From: RGDT01 sp964630925
Lineage (GTDB): Bacteria; Planctomycetota; Planctomycetia; Gemmatales; Gemmataceae
Assembly: GCA_964630925.1 (NCBI GenBank)
Contig: CAZVZK010000110.1
Location: 1 to 32,570 of the forward strand
Direction of reading: 5' to 3'
Length of the DNA stretch: 32,570 nt
Each line of letters opens with the position of its first letter. Position 1 is the stretch's first letter. Below the pieces are notes generated by a model that did no database searches, was not told the DNA's origin, and saw nothing but the letters and a program-made list of their open reading frames with translations. Made by a program: the position numbers and the translations under genes. Of the stretch, positions 10,519 through 18,338 are shown one piece after another.

Positions 10519-11064
10519 GTGGTGGCTGTGATTGGTCGCGCATCCGTGTTAAGCTCGTTGTTTGGTGGCGGAGGGCTTCCGGCGGTGGGGCACCAAGTCG
10601 AGTATGTGATCGGCCTGCCGCCGGTCCCGGCCCGCGAGTGGCTGTCGTCGCTGTCCGGCTGGTGGGCTGAGTTGGGGTCGCCGGACGAGATGCCGTGGGG
10701 GGAGTTCGATTGGGATGGGCAGACGCTGCACGCGTACCTCGGCCCGGCCGCCTGCCATGTGCGGGTGCCTTGCATCAAGTACTCGTGGCTCATCGGCGGC
10801 CATGAGCCGTCGCTGGCCTGGGTGGCCCGGTTCGAGGCGTGGCTGTCGGAGACGCTGCCGGGCGTGCGGGCGGTGCGGTTGGACGAGCTGCTGCGGCTCC
10901 GCTGGGAGGCGTGGTCCGGCCGGGAGTGGGGGCGGTGGCCGGACCCGGTGCGCACGCTGCGGGACTGGTTGCTCGCGTCCGACCAAGACGCCGCCTACTA
11001 CCGGCTGCTCCCCGACGCAGAAAGGCACGCCGAAGCAGGCGTCGCAGCAGACGGCGGGGCGTGA
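10519..11064 (+). CDS. Conserved-looking protein of unknown function, Trp-rich
   Basis: A 181-aa cytoplasmic protein that I do not recognise. It starts with GTG at 10519 (two more in-frame GTGs follow closely), after a G-rich stretch that could serve as ribosome binding site; no in-frame ATG occurs before about residue 57. It is unusually rich in Trp (REWLSSLSGWWAEL near 39-52, GREWGRWPDPVRTLRDWLL near 133-152) and acidic segments, with a beta-like centre (about 60-90) and a helical C-terminus. No signal peptide or membrane segment is seen. Real coding is supported by balanced amino-acid content, in contrast with the Arg/Gly-rich alternatives in other frames, and by the hairpins at its 3' end. 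It stands alone, divergent from lgt. Confidence 0.7.
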   Translation: MVAVIGRASVLSSLFGGGGLPAVGHQVEYVIGLPPVPAREWLSSLSGWWAELGSPDEMPWGEFDWDGQTLHAYLGPAACHVRVPCIKYSWLIGGHEPSLAWVARFEAWLSETLPGVRAVRLDELLRLRWEAWSGREWGRWPDPVRTLRDWLLASDQDAAYYRLLPDAERHAEAGVAADGGA

Positions 11065-11106
11065 TCCCGCCGTGCGATGTAGACACGGCACGCTTACGCC
11101 GTGCCG
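11051..11106 (+). terminator. Two consecutive GC-rich hairpins at the end of the 181-aa gene
   Basis: The first stem is ACGGCGGG (11051-11058) with CCCGCCGT (11066-11073) around the TGA stop. The second is CGGCACG (11086-11092) with CGTGCCG (11100-11106). Both have 7-nt loops. There is no T-run, so intrinsic termination is uncertain. Confidence 0.5.
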
Positions 11107-11222
11107 CTCGCCCCGAGTACCGAACCCAAGTGTGATTGGGCGAGACGCCGCAGACCCCCACCCGCAAAGCCGGGGTGAGGGACAGGAATCGCCCCGTGCG
11201 CCCGCCGGGGCGGGCGTGCGCG

Positions 11223-11254
11223 AGGTGAGCAAGTGAGCAGGTGAGCATGTGACT
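11223..11254. repeat. 8-bp tandem repeat
   Basis: Successive octamers read AGGTGAGC, AAGTGAGC, AGGTGAGC and ATGTGACT. A shorter copy, GGTGAGC then AGGTGACT, recurs at about 11326-11338. Confidence 0.7.
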
Positions 11255-11311
11255 CGCGCGGTCGGTGCGAGTCAGTGACACCATGCGTCGGTGGACGCCA
11301 GAGTCACATGC
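11245..11311. repeat. 11-bp perfect inverted repeat with inner hairpin
   Basis: GCATGTGACTC (11245-11255) pairs with GAGTCACATGC (11301-11311). The left arm overlaps a second, tighter hairpin, GACTCGC (11251-11257) with GCGAGTC (11267-11273), so two alternative folds compete for the same bases. Confidence 0.6.
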
Positions 11312-11434
11312 GCACTCGGGGGGGCGGTGAGCAGGTGACTCGGCCTCCCGTTAGAGGCCTTCGAGCGTGACGTGTGACGGGTGACCTGGCGCCCGATGGC
11401 CTCGCGTCCGGTGACGGGGGGCGTGGCCTGTCAC

Positions 11435-11451
11435 GCCGGGCTTCGCCCGGC
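11435..11451. terminator. GC-rich hairpin, possible bidirectional terminator
   Basis: GCCGGGC (11435-11441), loop TTC, GCCCGGC (11445-11451). With one bulged base the stem extends through GTCA and TGAC on its flanks. It lies between convergent genes, about 260 nt beyond the 3' end of the STAND gene. No T-run follows on either strand. Confidence 0.4.
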
Positions 11452-11710
11452 TGACGCCGGGTTCAACCACGACCGACAAGACCGGGGCCGGGGATCGACA
11501 CGGTCCGGCATGACCCGGCGCCCGGCGGGGCCTCGGGCCCATCCGCGGCGGGTACCCGCGGCCATCGACACTCGGGGGCACTCACACGCCTCAACCGTCT
11601 TCATTTCAAGTTCGTGTGTGGGGGTCTGCAATGCAATGCAATCTGCACCCCGCCGCCTTCGGCGGCCCACGGCGCGGGGGTGGGCTTGCCCGGCTGGGCG
11701 GGGCGGCGGC

Positions 11711-13570
11711 TCAGGGCCTCGGCGGGCCCGCCGTCAGCCCCGGCACGTCCGGCACGCCGTCGAGCGCGCCCGGCACGCCGCAGGCGGCCAGCGACATCCG
11801 CGCCAGCACGCGTTCGAAGCGCAGGCCGGCCCGGTCGTAGCCCTCGCACACGGCCAGCAGCTCGGCCCGCACGTCCTGGCCGCGGACGCGGCGCAGGTCG
11901 CAGAGCGTGCGGCGGCGGGCGAGGTCGGCCCAGGCGTGGCCCTGCACCCCCTGGAGCGCACGCTCGTCGATGGACGCCAACGCCCCGCCGCGCAAGAGCG
12001 CCTCGAAGACGTGCAGCCATTCGTAGGCGTCGGACGGCACCAGCGAGCGGGCCAGCGCCACGCCCTCCGCGACCCGCCCCAGCAGGACGAGGGCGTGCGC
12101 CCGGTACGCCTGCCACAGCCCCTGCCACGGCGCCGGGGCGTGGGTCACGGCGGCGACCTCGGCGGCGCGGCCCAGGGCGAGCAGCGCGTCGCCGCGCAGC
12201 GGGGCGTCGTGCGGGCGGTAGACGGCGATGGCCTCCTCGTACTGCCCGAGCATCTCCAGGGCGATGGCGAGGGAGCGCCAGCGTCCGAAGCCGGGCCACA
12301 GCGGCGGACGGTTCCAGTCGCCGGCGGGGAAGAAGCGGGCGAGGAGGTCGCGCTCCAGGGCGGGGGCGAGCAGGCGGTGCTTGGGGTTCTCGAGGGTGAG
12401 GAATGCGCCGTCGGCCTCGTCCCACAGGCCGGCGTCGCAGGCGGCGTGGAACAGCTCGATCACGGGCCGGGCCTCGTCGAGCGTCTCGGGCCGGCGGCGG
12501 TCCGGCCTGCCACGCAGGAAGCCGGCCCGCGCCCCGGCGCTGCCACGCTCGAAACCCCGGCGGACCAGGGGGTGGGCGTCGATCACCTTCGCGCCGACGC
12601 CGACACGCTCCAGCAGGCGCATCCGCACCAATGTCTCGATGCGTGCGGCGATGGCGTCGGGCGGCTGGCGCGGGTATGTTCGGCCCCAGGCGTCCGCCAG
12701 GAGTTTGGCGACGGCATCGCCGGCGAGGTAGTCGAGCAGCAGGACCTCGCCGGGCGGGTCGCGGAACGCCGACGCCAGGGCGACGATGTCCTGCTCCTCC
12801 GGCGGCATCGCCTCGCGCAGCAGCCCCAGCACGCGGGCGGCGGCGGCCTCCTCGTCCGCCTCCTCCTCGGCGGGGGCGGCGTCGGCCCGGCCGGCGTGGA
12901 AGCGCGCGAGGTACGCCCCGAGCAGCTCCGTCGCCTTGGCGTGCCGCCCGACGCTGGCCGCCGCCGCGTCGAGATCCCCCGTCACGCCCTGGCTGGCGAG
13001 CAGGTCCCTGGCCCCGGCGTCATCCAGCTTCCCCAGCCGGACGATGCGGGCGTGGGAGCGGTGGGCCAGCGTCGGCAGCTCAAAGCGCGTGGTCAGGACG
13101 ACGGCCCCCGGCGTCGAGGACGACGCCACCTCCTCCAGAAGCCACGCGAGATCGGGGTGCAGGAACCGCCCCGCCCACGGCCCCTCCTCGTGCTGCGCCA
13201 CCTCGGCCCCGTCGAGGACGACGGCCCAACGCTCGCCGCGTAGCCGTCCGAGGATGCGTTCGGCGCACCACGCCGCCGACGCGGCGGGCGGGGCGTCGAG
13301 GCCCTCGGCGTAGGCGGCCAGCTCGCGGAGACAGAGGTCGGCGTCTTTGCCGCGGTAGAAGCTCCAGAAGAACAGCCCATCCAGCCCCGCCGGCGGCGAA
13401 CGCAGCCAGTGCTGGACGATGGCGGTCTTGCCCTGCCCCCCCGGCCCGGCGAACGCGACGAGCGACACCCCGGGCGACGCGGCGGCCTCATCGAGCAGCG
13501 CCAGCTCGCGACGCCGCCCGAAGAGCGTCAACGGCTCCGAGGCACAGTGGTGGATGCGTGGCGGGCGCAT
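11711..13570 (-). CDS. STAND/NB-ARC-type ATPase without an N-terminal effector domain
   Basis: A 619-aa signal-transduction ATPase. FGRRRELALLDEA (17-29) opens the nucleotide-binding domain. Walker A is GPGGQGKT (42-49), Walker B is VVLDGAEVAQ (117-126), and the sensor-1 strand VVLTTRFEL (157-165) carries the family Arg. A winged-helix-like part follows to about 330, then a helical repeat region (about 350-600) with TPR-like pairs such as LEMLGQYEEAIAVYRPHDAPLRGDALLALGRAAE. STAND proteins usually put an effector (TIR, nuclease, protease, kinase) before the ATPase; here only 16 residues precede it, and an in-frame stop lies two codons before the ATG. It may therefore be a truncated gene or a sensor acting on a separate partner. 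The palindromic AT-rich element sits 13 bp upstream. Confidence 0.85.
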   Translation of the reverse strand: MRPPRIHHCASEPLTLFGRRRELALLDEAAASPGVSLVAFAGPGGQGKTAIVQHWLRSPPAGLDGLFFWSFYRGKDADLCLRELAAYAEGLDAPPAASAAWCAERILGRLRGERWAVVLDGAEVAQHEEGPWAGRFLHPDLAWLLEEVASSSTPGAVVLTTRFELPTLAHRSHARIVRLGKLDDAGARDLLASQGVTGDLDAAAASVGRHAKATELLGAYLARFHAGRADAAPAEEEADEEAAAARVLGLLREAMPPEEQDIVALASAFRDPPGEVLLLDYLAGDAVAKLLADAWGRTYPRQPPDAIAARIETLVRMRLLERVGVGAKVIDAHPLVRRGFERGSAGARAGFLRGRPDRRRPETLDEARPVIELFHAACDAGLWDEADGAFLTLENPKHRLLAPALERDLLARFFPAGDWNRPPLWPGFGRWRSLAIALEMLGQYEEAIAVYRPHDAPLRGDALLALGRAAEVAAVTHAPAPWQGLWQAYRAHALVLLGRVAEGVALARSLVPSDAYEWLHVFEALLRGGALASIDERALQGVQGHAWADLARRRTLCDLRRVRGQDVRAELLAVCEGYDRAGLRFERVLARMSLAACGVPGALDGVPDVPGLTAGPPRP

Positions 13571-13583
13571 ATGGGATCAAGAG

Positions 13584-13725
13584 GGCATACCACGAAATAC
13601 ACGGAAGACACGAAAAGAAGACAAACAAGACAGAGATAAAAATATCAAATGTCTGTCTTTTTCTTGATACCTACTTTGCTTCTTCGTCTTCCTTTCGTGT
13701 CTTCCGTGTATTTCGTGGTATGCCT
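13584..13725. mobile_element. 142-bp AT-rich palindromic element (MITE-like)
   Basis: The left arm (13584-13625) and right arm (13684-13725) are reverse complements at 40 of 42 positions. Each arm contains the phrase CACGAAATACACGGAAGACA. The 58-bp centre holds two nested hairpins: AAGACAG with CTGTCTT (13627-13633 / 13653-13659) and GATA-AAAA-TATC inside it. The element is strikingly AT-rich against a ~70% GC background. It lies exactly between the ilvC stop and the STAND start, both on the minus strand. It has no gene. It could fold as a long cruciform, end the ilvC transcript, or supply a promoter to the STAND gene from its AT-rich centre. Confidence 0.8.
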
Positions 13726-13736
13726 TCTCTTCATGG

Positions 13737-14798
13737 TCACCCTTGCGACTTGGCCGCGCGTTCGGGGCGCAGGGCACGCACCACGGCGCCGGCCTGCCAC
13801 AGCTCGCTGTCGGCGACCTCCTTCAGCTCCTTCTCCAGCTGCTCGCGGTAGTCGGGGCGCGAGTTGGCCTCCAGCACGCGGCGGGTCTCCTCGCCGTCGG
13901 CCACCGACTTGTAGAGCTTCTCGAAGACGGGGCGGGCGGCGTCGCGGAAGGCCTTGAACCAGTCGAGGGCGCCGCGCTGGGCGGTGGTGGAGCAGTTGGC
14001 GTACATCCAATCCATGCCGTTCTCGGCGATCAGCGGGTACAGGCTCTGCGTCGCCTCCTCCACCGTCTCGTTGAACGCCTCCGACGGCGAGTGCCCCTGC
14101 TCGCGCAAGACCTCGTACTGCGCCAGCCACAGGCCGTAGATGGCGCCCATCAACACGCCGCGCTCACCGGTCAGGTCGCTGAAGACCTCCTTCTGGAAGG
14201 TCGTCTCGAACAGGTAGCCCGACCCGATGGCGATGCCCAGCGCCAGGACGCGGTCCCGCGCCCGGCCCGTCGCGTCCTGGTGGATGGCGTAGCTGGCGTT
14301 GATGCCGCGGCCCTGGAGGAACAGCGTCCGCACGGTGCGCCCCGAGCCCTTGGGGGCGACGAGGATGACATCGATGTCGGGCGGGGGGATGACGCCGGTC
14401 TGGTCCTTGTAGACGACGCTGAAGCCGTGCGAGAAGTACAGCGCCTTGCCCTTGGTCAGGTGCGGCTTGAGGGTCGGCCAGTACTCCTTCTGCCCGGCGT
14501 CGGAGAGGAGGTACTGGATGACGGTGCCCCTGGCGGCGGCCTCCTCCAGGGGGAAGAGCGTCTTGCCGGGCACCCAGCCGTCCTGGACGGCCTTGTCCCA
14601 CGAGCGCGTCTTCTCGCGCTGGCCGATGATGACGTTGACGCCGTTGTCCTTCATGTTGAGGGCCTGGCCCGGCCCCTGGACGCCGTAGCCGAGGACGGCG
14701 ACGGTCTCGCCGCCGAGGATCGACTTGACGCGCTCCGGCGGGTAGTCGGCCCGCTCGACCACGTTCTCCACCACCCCGCCGACCTCGATCTGTCGCAT
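13737..14798 (-). CDS. ilvC: Ketol-acid reductoisomerase, yeast Ilv5-like class I
   Basis: A 353-aa enzyme of valine, leucine and isoleucine synthesis that isomerises and reduces acetolactate or acetohydroxybutyrate with NADPH and magnesium. The Rossmann motif GYGVQGPGQALNMKDNG lies near 36-52. SHGFSVVYKD and LVAPKGSGRTVR follow. The knotted C-terminal domain has SDLTGERGVLMG, GHSPSEAFNETVEEATQSLYPL and the Ser-bearing MYANCSTTA. The wording of these motifs is close to fungal mitochondrial Ilv5 as I remember it and unlike the common ~330-aa bacterial class I enzyme. The start at 14798 has AAGGA about 9 nt upstream. A TAGAATGCCC element lies 44 nt before it. No ilvB/ilvN or leu genes are adjacent. 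Confidence 0.95.
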   Translation of the reverse strand: MRQIEVGGVVENVVERADYPPERVKSILGGETVAVLGYGVQGPGQALNMKDNGVNVIIGQREKTRSWDKAVQDGWVPGKTLFPLEEAAARGTVIQYLLSDAGQKEYWPTLKPHLTKGKALYFSHGFSVVYKDQTGVIPPPDIDVILVAPKGSGRTVRTLFLQGRGINASYAIHQDATGRARDRVLALGIAIGSGYLFETTFQKEVFSDLTGERGVLMGAIYGLWLAQYEVLREQGHSPSEAFNETVEEATQSLYPLIAENGMDWMYANCSTTAQRGALDWFKAFRDAARPVFEKLYKSVADGEETRRVLEANSRPDYREQLEKELKEVADSELWQAGAVVRALRPERAAKSQG

Positions 14799-14842
14799 GT
14801 CCTGTCGTCCTTCTTCCGGTTCTGCCAACGGCCAGAACGGGC

Positions 14843-14848
14843 ATTCTA
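14843..14848 (-). promoter_or_regulatory. Putative -10 element of ilvC
   Basis: The minus strand reads TAGAAT followed by GCCC, 44 nt before the ilvC ATG. It belongs to the TANAATGCC set. No leader peptide or T-box-like structure is visible between it and the gene. Confidence 0.4.
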
Positions 14849-14965
14849 GGGAAGCGGGGCCGGCCGGTGAGGCACAACGGCCTTGACAGGGGGCGTCGGC
14901 CGGTGTGTGATCGCCGGCGTCGCGCCGCCCGCGCCACCCATCACCGCCACACGGAAGGGGGGGAC

Positions 14966-15694
14966 ATGAAGTATCACGTCGGCACGAGCGGCTACTCGTA
15001 CCCTGAGTGGAAGGGCACCTTCTACCCGGCGAGGTTGCCGGCGAAGCAGATGCTGGGTTTCTACGCATCGCACTTCCGGGCCGTCGAGATCAACAACACC
15101 TACTACCGCCCGCCGGCGCCTTCGACGCTGGAAGCGTGGGCCGCCCAGGTGCCCGGCGATTTCCGCTTCGCGCTCAAGGCGCCCCAGGAGATCACGCACG
15201 TCCGGCGGCTCGCGGGCGTCGTCGAGCAGGTATCATCGCTGCTGGACGCCGCCGGCACGCTGAGGGGGCGGCTGGGGCCTATCCTGTTTCAACTGCCGCC
15301 GACGTTCAAGAAGGATGTGGCACGCCTGCGGGCGTTCCTGGCGCTGCTGACGCCGGCATGCCGCGCCGCCGTCGAATTCCGGCACGAGTCGTGGTTCGAC
15401 GAGGAGGTGTTCGGCCTGCTGCGGGAGTTCGGCGCGGCCCTGTGTGTGGCGGACGCGGAGGACGGCCTGAAGGTGCCCTGCGTGGCGACGGCGGACTGGG
15501 GCTACGTGCGTCTGCGGCGGCCTGACTACGACGACACGGCGCTGGCCGTGTGGGCGGCGCGGATGCGTGCCCGGGCGTGGCGGGAGTGTTTCGTGTTCTT
15601 CAAGCACGAGGACGAGGGGCGTGGCCCGGAGATGGCTTCGCGTCTGGTGGGGATGCTGGGCGAGGGGTCGGGGGAGGTGAGGCGGGCGGCGTGA
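14966..15694 (+). CDS. DUF72 family protein
   Basis: A 242-aa TIM-barrel-like protein of the DUF72 family, whose reaction is not established. Typical features are the N-terminal GTSGYSYPEWKGTFYP (6-21), EINNTYYRPP (about 43-52), FRFALKAPQEITHVRRL (about 67-83), GPILFQLPPTFKKD (about 105-118) and VEFRHESWFDEEV (about 134-146). The C-terminal segment RECFVFFKHEDEGRGPEMA replaces the common YVYFNND-type motif and completes the barrel. The ATG at 14966 follows a G-rich SD; the longer upstream frame is Arg-rich and not credible. It is divergent from ilvC and followed closely by a small gene. Confidence 0.92.
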   Translation: MKYHVGTSGYSYPEWKGTFYPARLPAKQMLGFYASHFRAVEINNTYYRPPAPSTLEAWAAQVPGDFRFALKAPQEITHVRRLAGVVEQVSSLLDAAGTLRGRLGPILFQLPPTFKKDVARLRAFLALLTPACRAAVEFRHESWFDEEVFGLLREFGAALCVADAEDGLKVPCVATADWGYVRLRRPDYDDTALAVWAARMRARAWRECFVFFKHEDEGRGPEMASRLVGMLGEGSGEVRRAA

Positions 15695-15731
15695 ATTGGT
15701 GCTGGTGGCGCCAGGCGGCAGGAGGGGGCGG

Positions 15732-15980
15732 ATGGACAGGGTGTTGTTCGTGGCGGAACGCGGGGAGGTGAGGTTCGAGATCGTCGATGACGGCGGGGCG
15801 GGCGTGATCGTCTACCGCTACGTCGCGGGGCGGACCACTCACGATGACGAGGTCCGGCCAGACGCGGAGTCGGCCATCCGGTGGGCGGAGGCGGAGTGGG
15901 GGCTGGCCGCGTCCGCGTGGCGGCCCGGCGGGCCGGGGGAGCGGCCGCTGTGGCAGCGTGATCCGAAGACGCGGATCTGA
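15732..15980 (+). CDS. Small protein of unknown function (82 aa)
   Basis: A short acidic protein starting MDRVLFVAERGEVRFEIV. GGAGGGGG immediately upstream supports the ATG at 15732 over an in-frame TTG at 15696. The sequence alternates beta-like and helical pieces (DAESAIRWAEAEWGLAASAW near 46-65) and ends in a basic tail. I do not recognise it. It lies 37 nt after the DUF72 gene and may share its transcript. Amino-acid content is balanced, which supports real coding, but the length leaves doubt. Confidence 0.6.
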   Translation: MDRVLFVAERGEVRFEIVDDGGAGVIVYRYVAGRTTHDDEVRPDAESAIRWAEAEWGLAASAWRPGGPGERPLWQRDPKTRI

Positions 15981-16005
15981 ACGGCCCCGCGTGGCCCGCG
16001 GCCGT
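15981..16005 (+). terminator. Weak hairpin after the 82-aa gene
   Basis: ACGGCC (15981-15986) pairs with GGCCGT (16000-16005) directly after the stop, with partial pairing inside. There is no T-run. Confidence 0.25.
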
Positions 16006-16075
16006 GAGGAGGCGCTACCGACCTCGATTCGCGCACGGCGTCCGGGGTACGATACGGCGTCTCGAGGGCGAACCC

Positions 16076-18331
16076 ATGCAAGCCGACCTGTTCTCCACAC
16101 CAGAGCCCGAGTCCCCGCCGCAGGCGGGCCTCTTCGCCGACATCGTCTTCGACCGGCCGATGGACCAGGCGTTCACCTACCTCGTCCCCGACGAGCTGCG
16201 TGCCGGCGTCGCCCTCGGGAAGCGTGTCCGCGTGCCGTTCGGGCGCGGGGCCGGCAAGACCGTCGTCGGCTACTGCGTGGGGCTGAGCGATACGGCGCCG
16301 GGGCGGCGCGTCAAATCCCTCCTCGCCGTCCTCGACGACGAGGCGCTCCTGGGCGACTCGCTCTTGCGTCTCACGCGCTGGATGGCCGACTACTACCACT
16401 GCGCCTGGGGCCAGGTGCTCAACGCCATCGTCCCCGCCGGGGCCAGGGACCAGGCCGGCAGCGTCAAACGCGCCTTCGTCGAGATGACCCCCGATGTCGA
16501 GCCGGGCAAGCTCACCCCACGGCAGGCCGCCGTGGTGGCGTACCTGCGCGAGCAGACGAAGCCGGTGGACGTGCGCCTGGTGCAGAAGCACGCCAACGCC
16601 GGTCCGGGCGTGCTGAAGGCGCTGCTGGAGCGTGGCGTCATCCGCCGCGTGGTCAAGCGCGTGGACCGCGAGCTGGCGCCTGGGGAGGTGGAGGAGGCCG
16701 GGCCGCTCACCCCCAACGCGGAGCAGGAGAAGGCCATCGAGGTGATCTCCGGGGCCGTGGACGCGGGCGGGTACAAGGCGTTCCTGCTGTACGGCGTGAC
16801 CGGCAGCGGCAAGACGGAGGTGTATCTGCGGGCCATCGAGGAGGTGGTGAAGCGCGGCAAGCAGGCGCTCGTCCTGGTGCCGGAGATCAGCCTGACGCCG
16901 CAGACGGTGCGGCGCTTCGCGGGGCGGTTCGGGGACGTGGCCGTGCTGCACTCGTCGCTGGGGGACGCGGAGCGCGGGGTGCAGTGGCGGCGGGCGCTGC
17001 ACGGGCAGGCGAAGGTGGTGGTGGGTGCGCGGAGCGCGGTGTTCGCCCCGGTGCAGAACCTCGGCCTGGTGGTGATCGACGAGGAGCACGAGACGAGCTT
17101 CAAGCAGGACACGACGCCGCGGTATCACGGGCGCGACGTGGCGGTCATGCGGGCGCGGATCGAGGACGTGCCCATCGTGCTGGGGTCGGCGACGCCGTCG
17201 CTGGAGAGCTGGAGCAACGCCCGCCGCGGGCAGTATCAGTTGCTCACCATGACGAAGAGGGCGGCGAGCCGGCCGCTGCCGCCGGTGCGGCTGATCGACC
17301 TGCGGCACCAGCCGGCGCGGAAGGGCAGGCCGTCGGCGCTGAGCGAGCCGCTGGTGGAGGCGATCAAGCGGGCCCTGGCCGAGGGCGGGCAGGTGATGAT
17401 GCTGCTGAACCGGCGCGGGTTCGCGACGCACGTCCACTGCCCGGCGTGTGGCCACGTCGAGACGTGCCGCTTCTGCGACCTGGCCCTGACGTACCACAAG
17501 CAGCGCGACATCATGGTGTGCCATTACTGCGCGTACGAGCAGGAGCCGGCGCTGAACTGCCCGGCGTGCGGGCAGTCGGCGATCCGGTACCAGGGCCTGG
17601 GGACGGAGAAGCTGGAGGCGGAATTGCAGGAGCGGTTCCCCGACCGCGTGGTGCGGCGGATGGACAGCGACACGATGCGCAAGCCGGGGTCGCACGCGCG
17701 GACGCTGGGGGCGTTCCGCAAGGGCGAGATCCACATCCTGCTGGGCACGCAGATGATCGCCAAGGGGCTGGACTTCCCGAACGTGACGCTGGTGGGCGTG
17801 ATCAACGCCGACATGTCGCTGCACATCCCGGACTTCCGCTCCTCGGAGCGGACGTTCCAGCTCCTGAGCCAGGTCTCGGGCCGGGCGGGGCGCGGGCCGA
17901 AGGGCGGCGTGGTGCTGGTGCAGACGTTCAACCCGGAGCATCCGGCGATCCGGCACGCGGCGTCGCACGACTACAACGCCTTCGTGGCGGGGGAGCTGTC
18001 GCACCGGGAGGCGCACGGCTACCCGCCGTATTCGCGGCTGGCGCGTGTGATCGTGCGCGGGCCGGACGAGGACGCGGTGCGGGCCTTCGCGGACAAGATG
18101 GCCGAGGCGTTCCGGGCGGCGATCCTGAAGGAGGCCGAGGGGGCGGTGCGTCTGCTGGGCCCGGCGGAGGCGCCTGTGTATCGGCTGCAGGGGAACTACC
18201 GGTTCCACTTCCAGTTGCAGTCGGTGGGGGCGAAGGCGCTGCACGCGGTGCTGCGGGCGGTGATGCCGACGCTGGCGGTGCCGAACGGTGTGGAGTTCTC
18301 GCTGGATGTCGATCCGTTCAACATGATGTGA
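16076..18331 (+). CDS. priA: Primosomal replication restart helicase PriA
   Basis: A 751-aa superfamily 2 helicase that loads the replisome at stalled forks. The N-terminal DNA-binding part (FDRPMDQAFTYLVPDELRAG at about 25-44) is followed by Walker A GVTGSGKTE (240-248), the DEEH box (335-338) and GSATPSLES. The zinc-binding region (455-498) has the expected paired Cys motifs CPAC, CRFC, CHYC and CPAC. Motifs V and VI follow as GTQMIAKGLDFPNV and QVSGRAGRG. All family elements are intact and the length is normal. GAGGG lies about 8 nt before the ATG. TACGAT at 16048-16053 may be its -10. The stop lies only 7 nt from the stop of the convergent HNH gene. Confidence 0.97.
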   Translation: MQADLFSTPEPESPPQAGLFADIVFDRPMDQAFTYLVPDELRAGVALGKRVRVPFGRGAGKTVVGYCVGLSDTAPGRRVKSLLAVLDDEALLGDSLLRLTRWMADYYHCAWGQVLNAIVPAGARDQAGSVKRAFVEMTPDVEPGKLTPRQAAVVAYLREQTKPVDVRLVQKHANAGPGVLKALLERGVIRRVVKRVDRELAPGEVEEAGPLTPNAEQEKAIEVISGAVDAGGYKAFLLYGVTGSGKTEVYLRAIEEVVKRGKQALVLVPEISLTPQTVRRFAGRFGDVAVLHSSLGDAERGVQWRRALHGQAKVVVGARSAVFAPVQNLGLVVIDEEHETSFKQDTTPRYHGRDVAVMRARIEDVPIVLGSATPSLESWSNARRGQYQLLTMTKRAASRPLPPVRLIDLRHQPARKGRPSALSEPLVEAIKRALAEGGQVMMLLNRRGFATHVHCPACGHVETCRFCDLALTYHKQRDIMVCHYCAYEQEPALNCPACGQSAIRYQGLGTEKLEAELQERFPDRVVRRMDSDTMRKPGSHARTLGAFRKGEIHILLGTQMIAKGLDFPNVTLVGVINADMSLHIPDFRSSERTFQLLSQVSGRAGRGPKGGVVLVQTFNPEHPAIRHAASHDYNAFVAGELSHREAHGYPPYSRLARVIVRGPDEDAVRAFADKMAEAFRAAILKEAEGAVRLLGPAEAPVYRLQGNYRFHFQLQSVGAKALHAVLRAVMPTLAVPNGVEFSLDVDPFNMM

Positions 18332-18338
18332 GCGGCGG

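Larger units (their letters stand above)
11065..11710. other. 646-bp non-coding region with repeats and hairpins
   Basis: No frame here gives a plausible protein. The stretch contains the second hairpin above, an 8-bp tandem repeat (11223-11254) with a partial second copy (11326-11340), an 11-bp inverted repeat (11245-11255 / 11301-11311), a 7-bp hairpin (11251-11257 / 11267-11273), many GTGAC/GTCAC words and a GCCGGGC-TTC-GCCCGGC hairpin (11435-11451). Near 11625-11645 is a short TGCAA run. It separates convergent genes. Confidence 0.7.

Noticed and set aside
9981..10670. Long plus-strand open frame over the lgt upstream region
   Set aside because: The translation is Arg/Gly/Ala-rich without any domain, as expected of antisense or non-coding GC-rich DNA.
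11620..11645. TGCAA run as an origin-type or regulatory iteron
   Set aside because: Only three short overlapping copies, with no AT-rich region or DnaA-box set.
11381..13851. Long plus-strand frames opposite the STAND gene
   Set aside because: They mirror the real gene; their translations are Arg/Pro/Ala-rich and lack domains.
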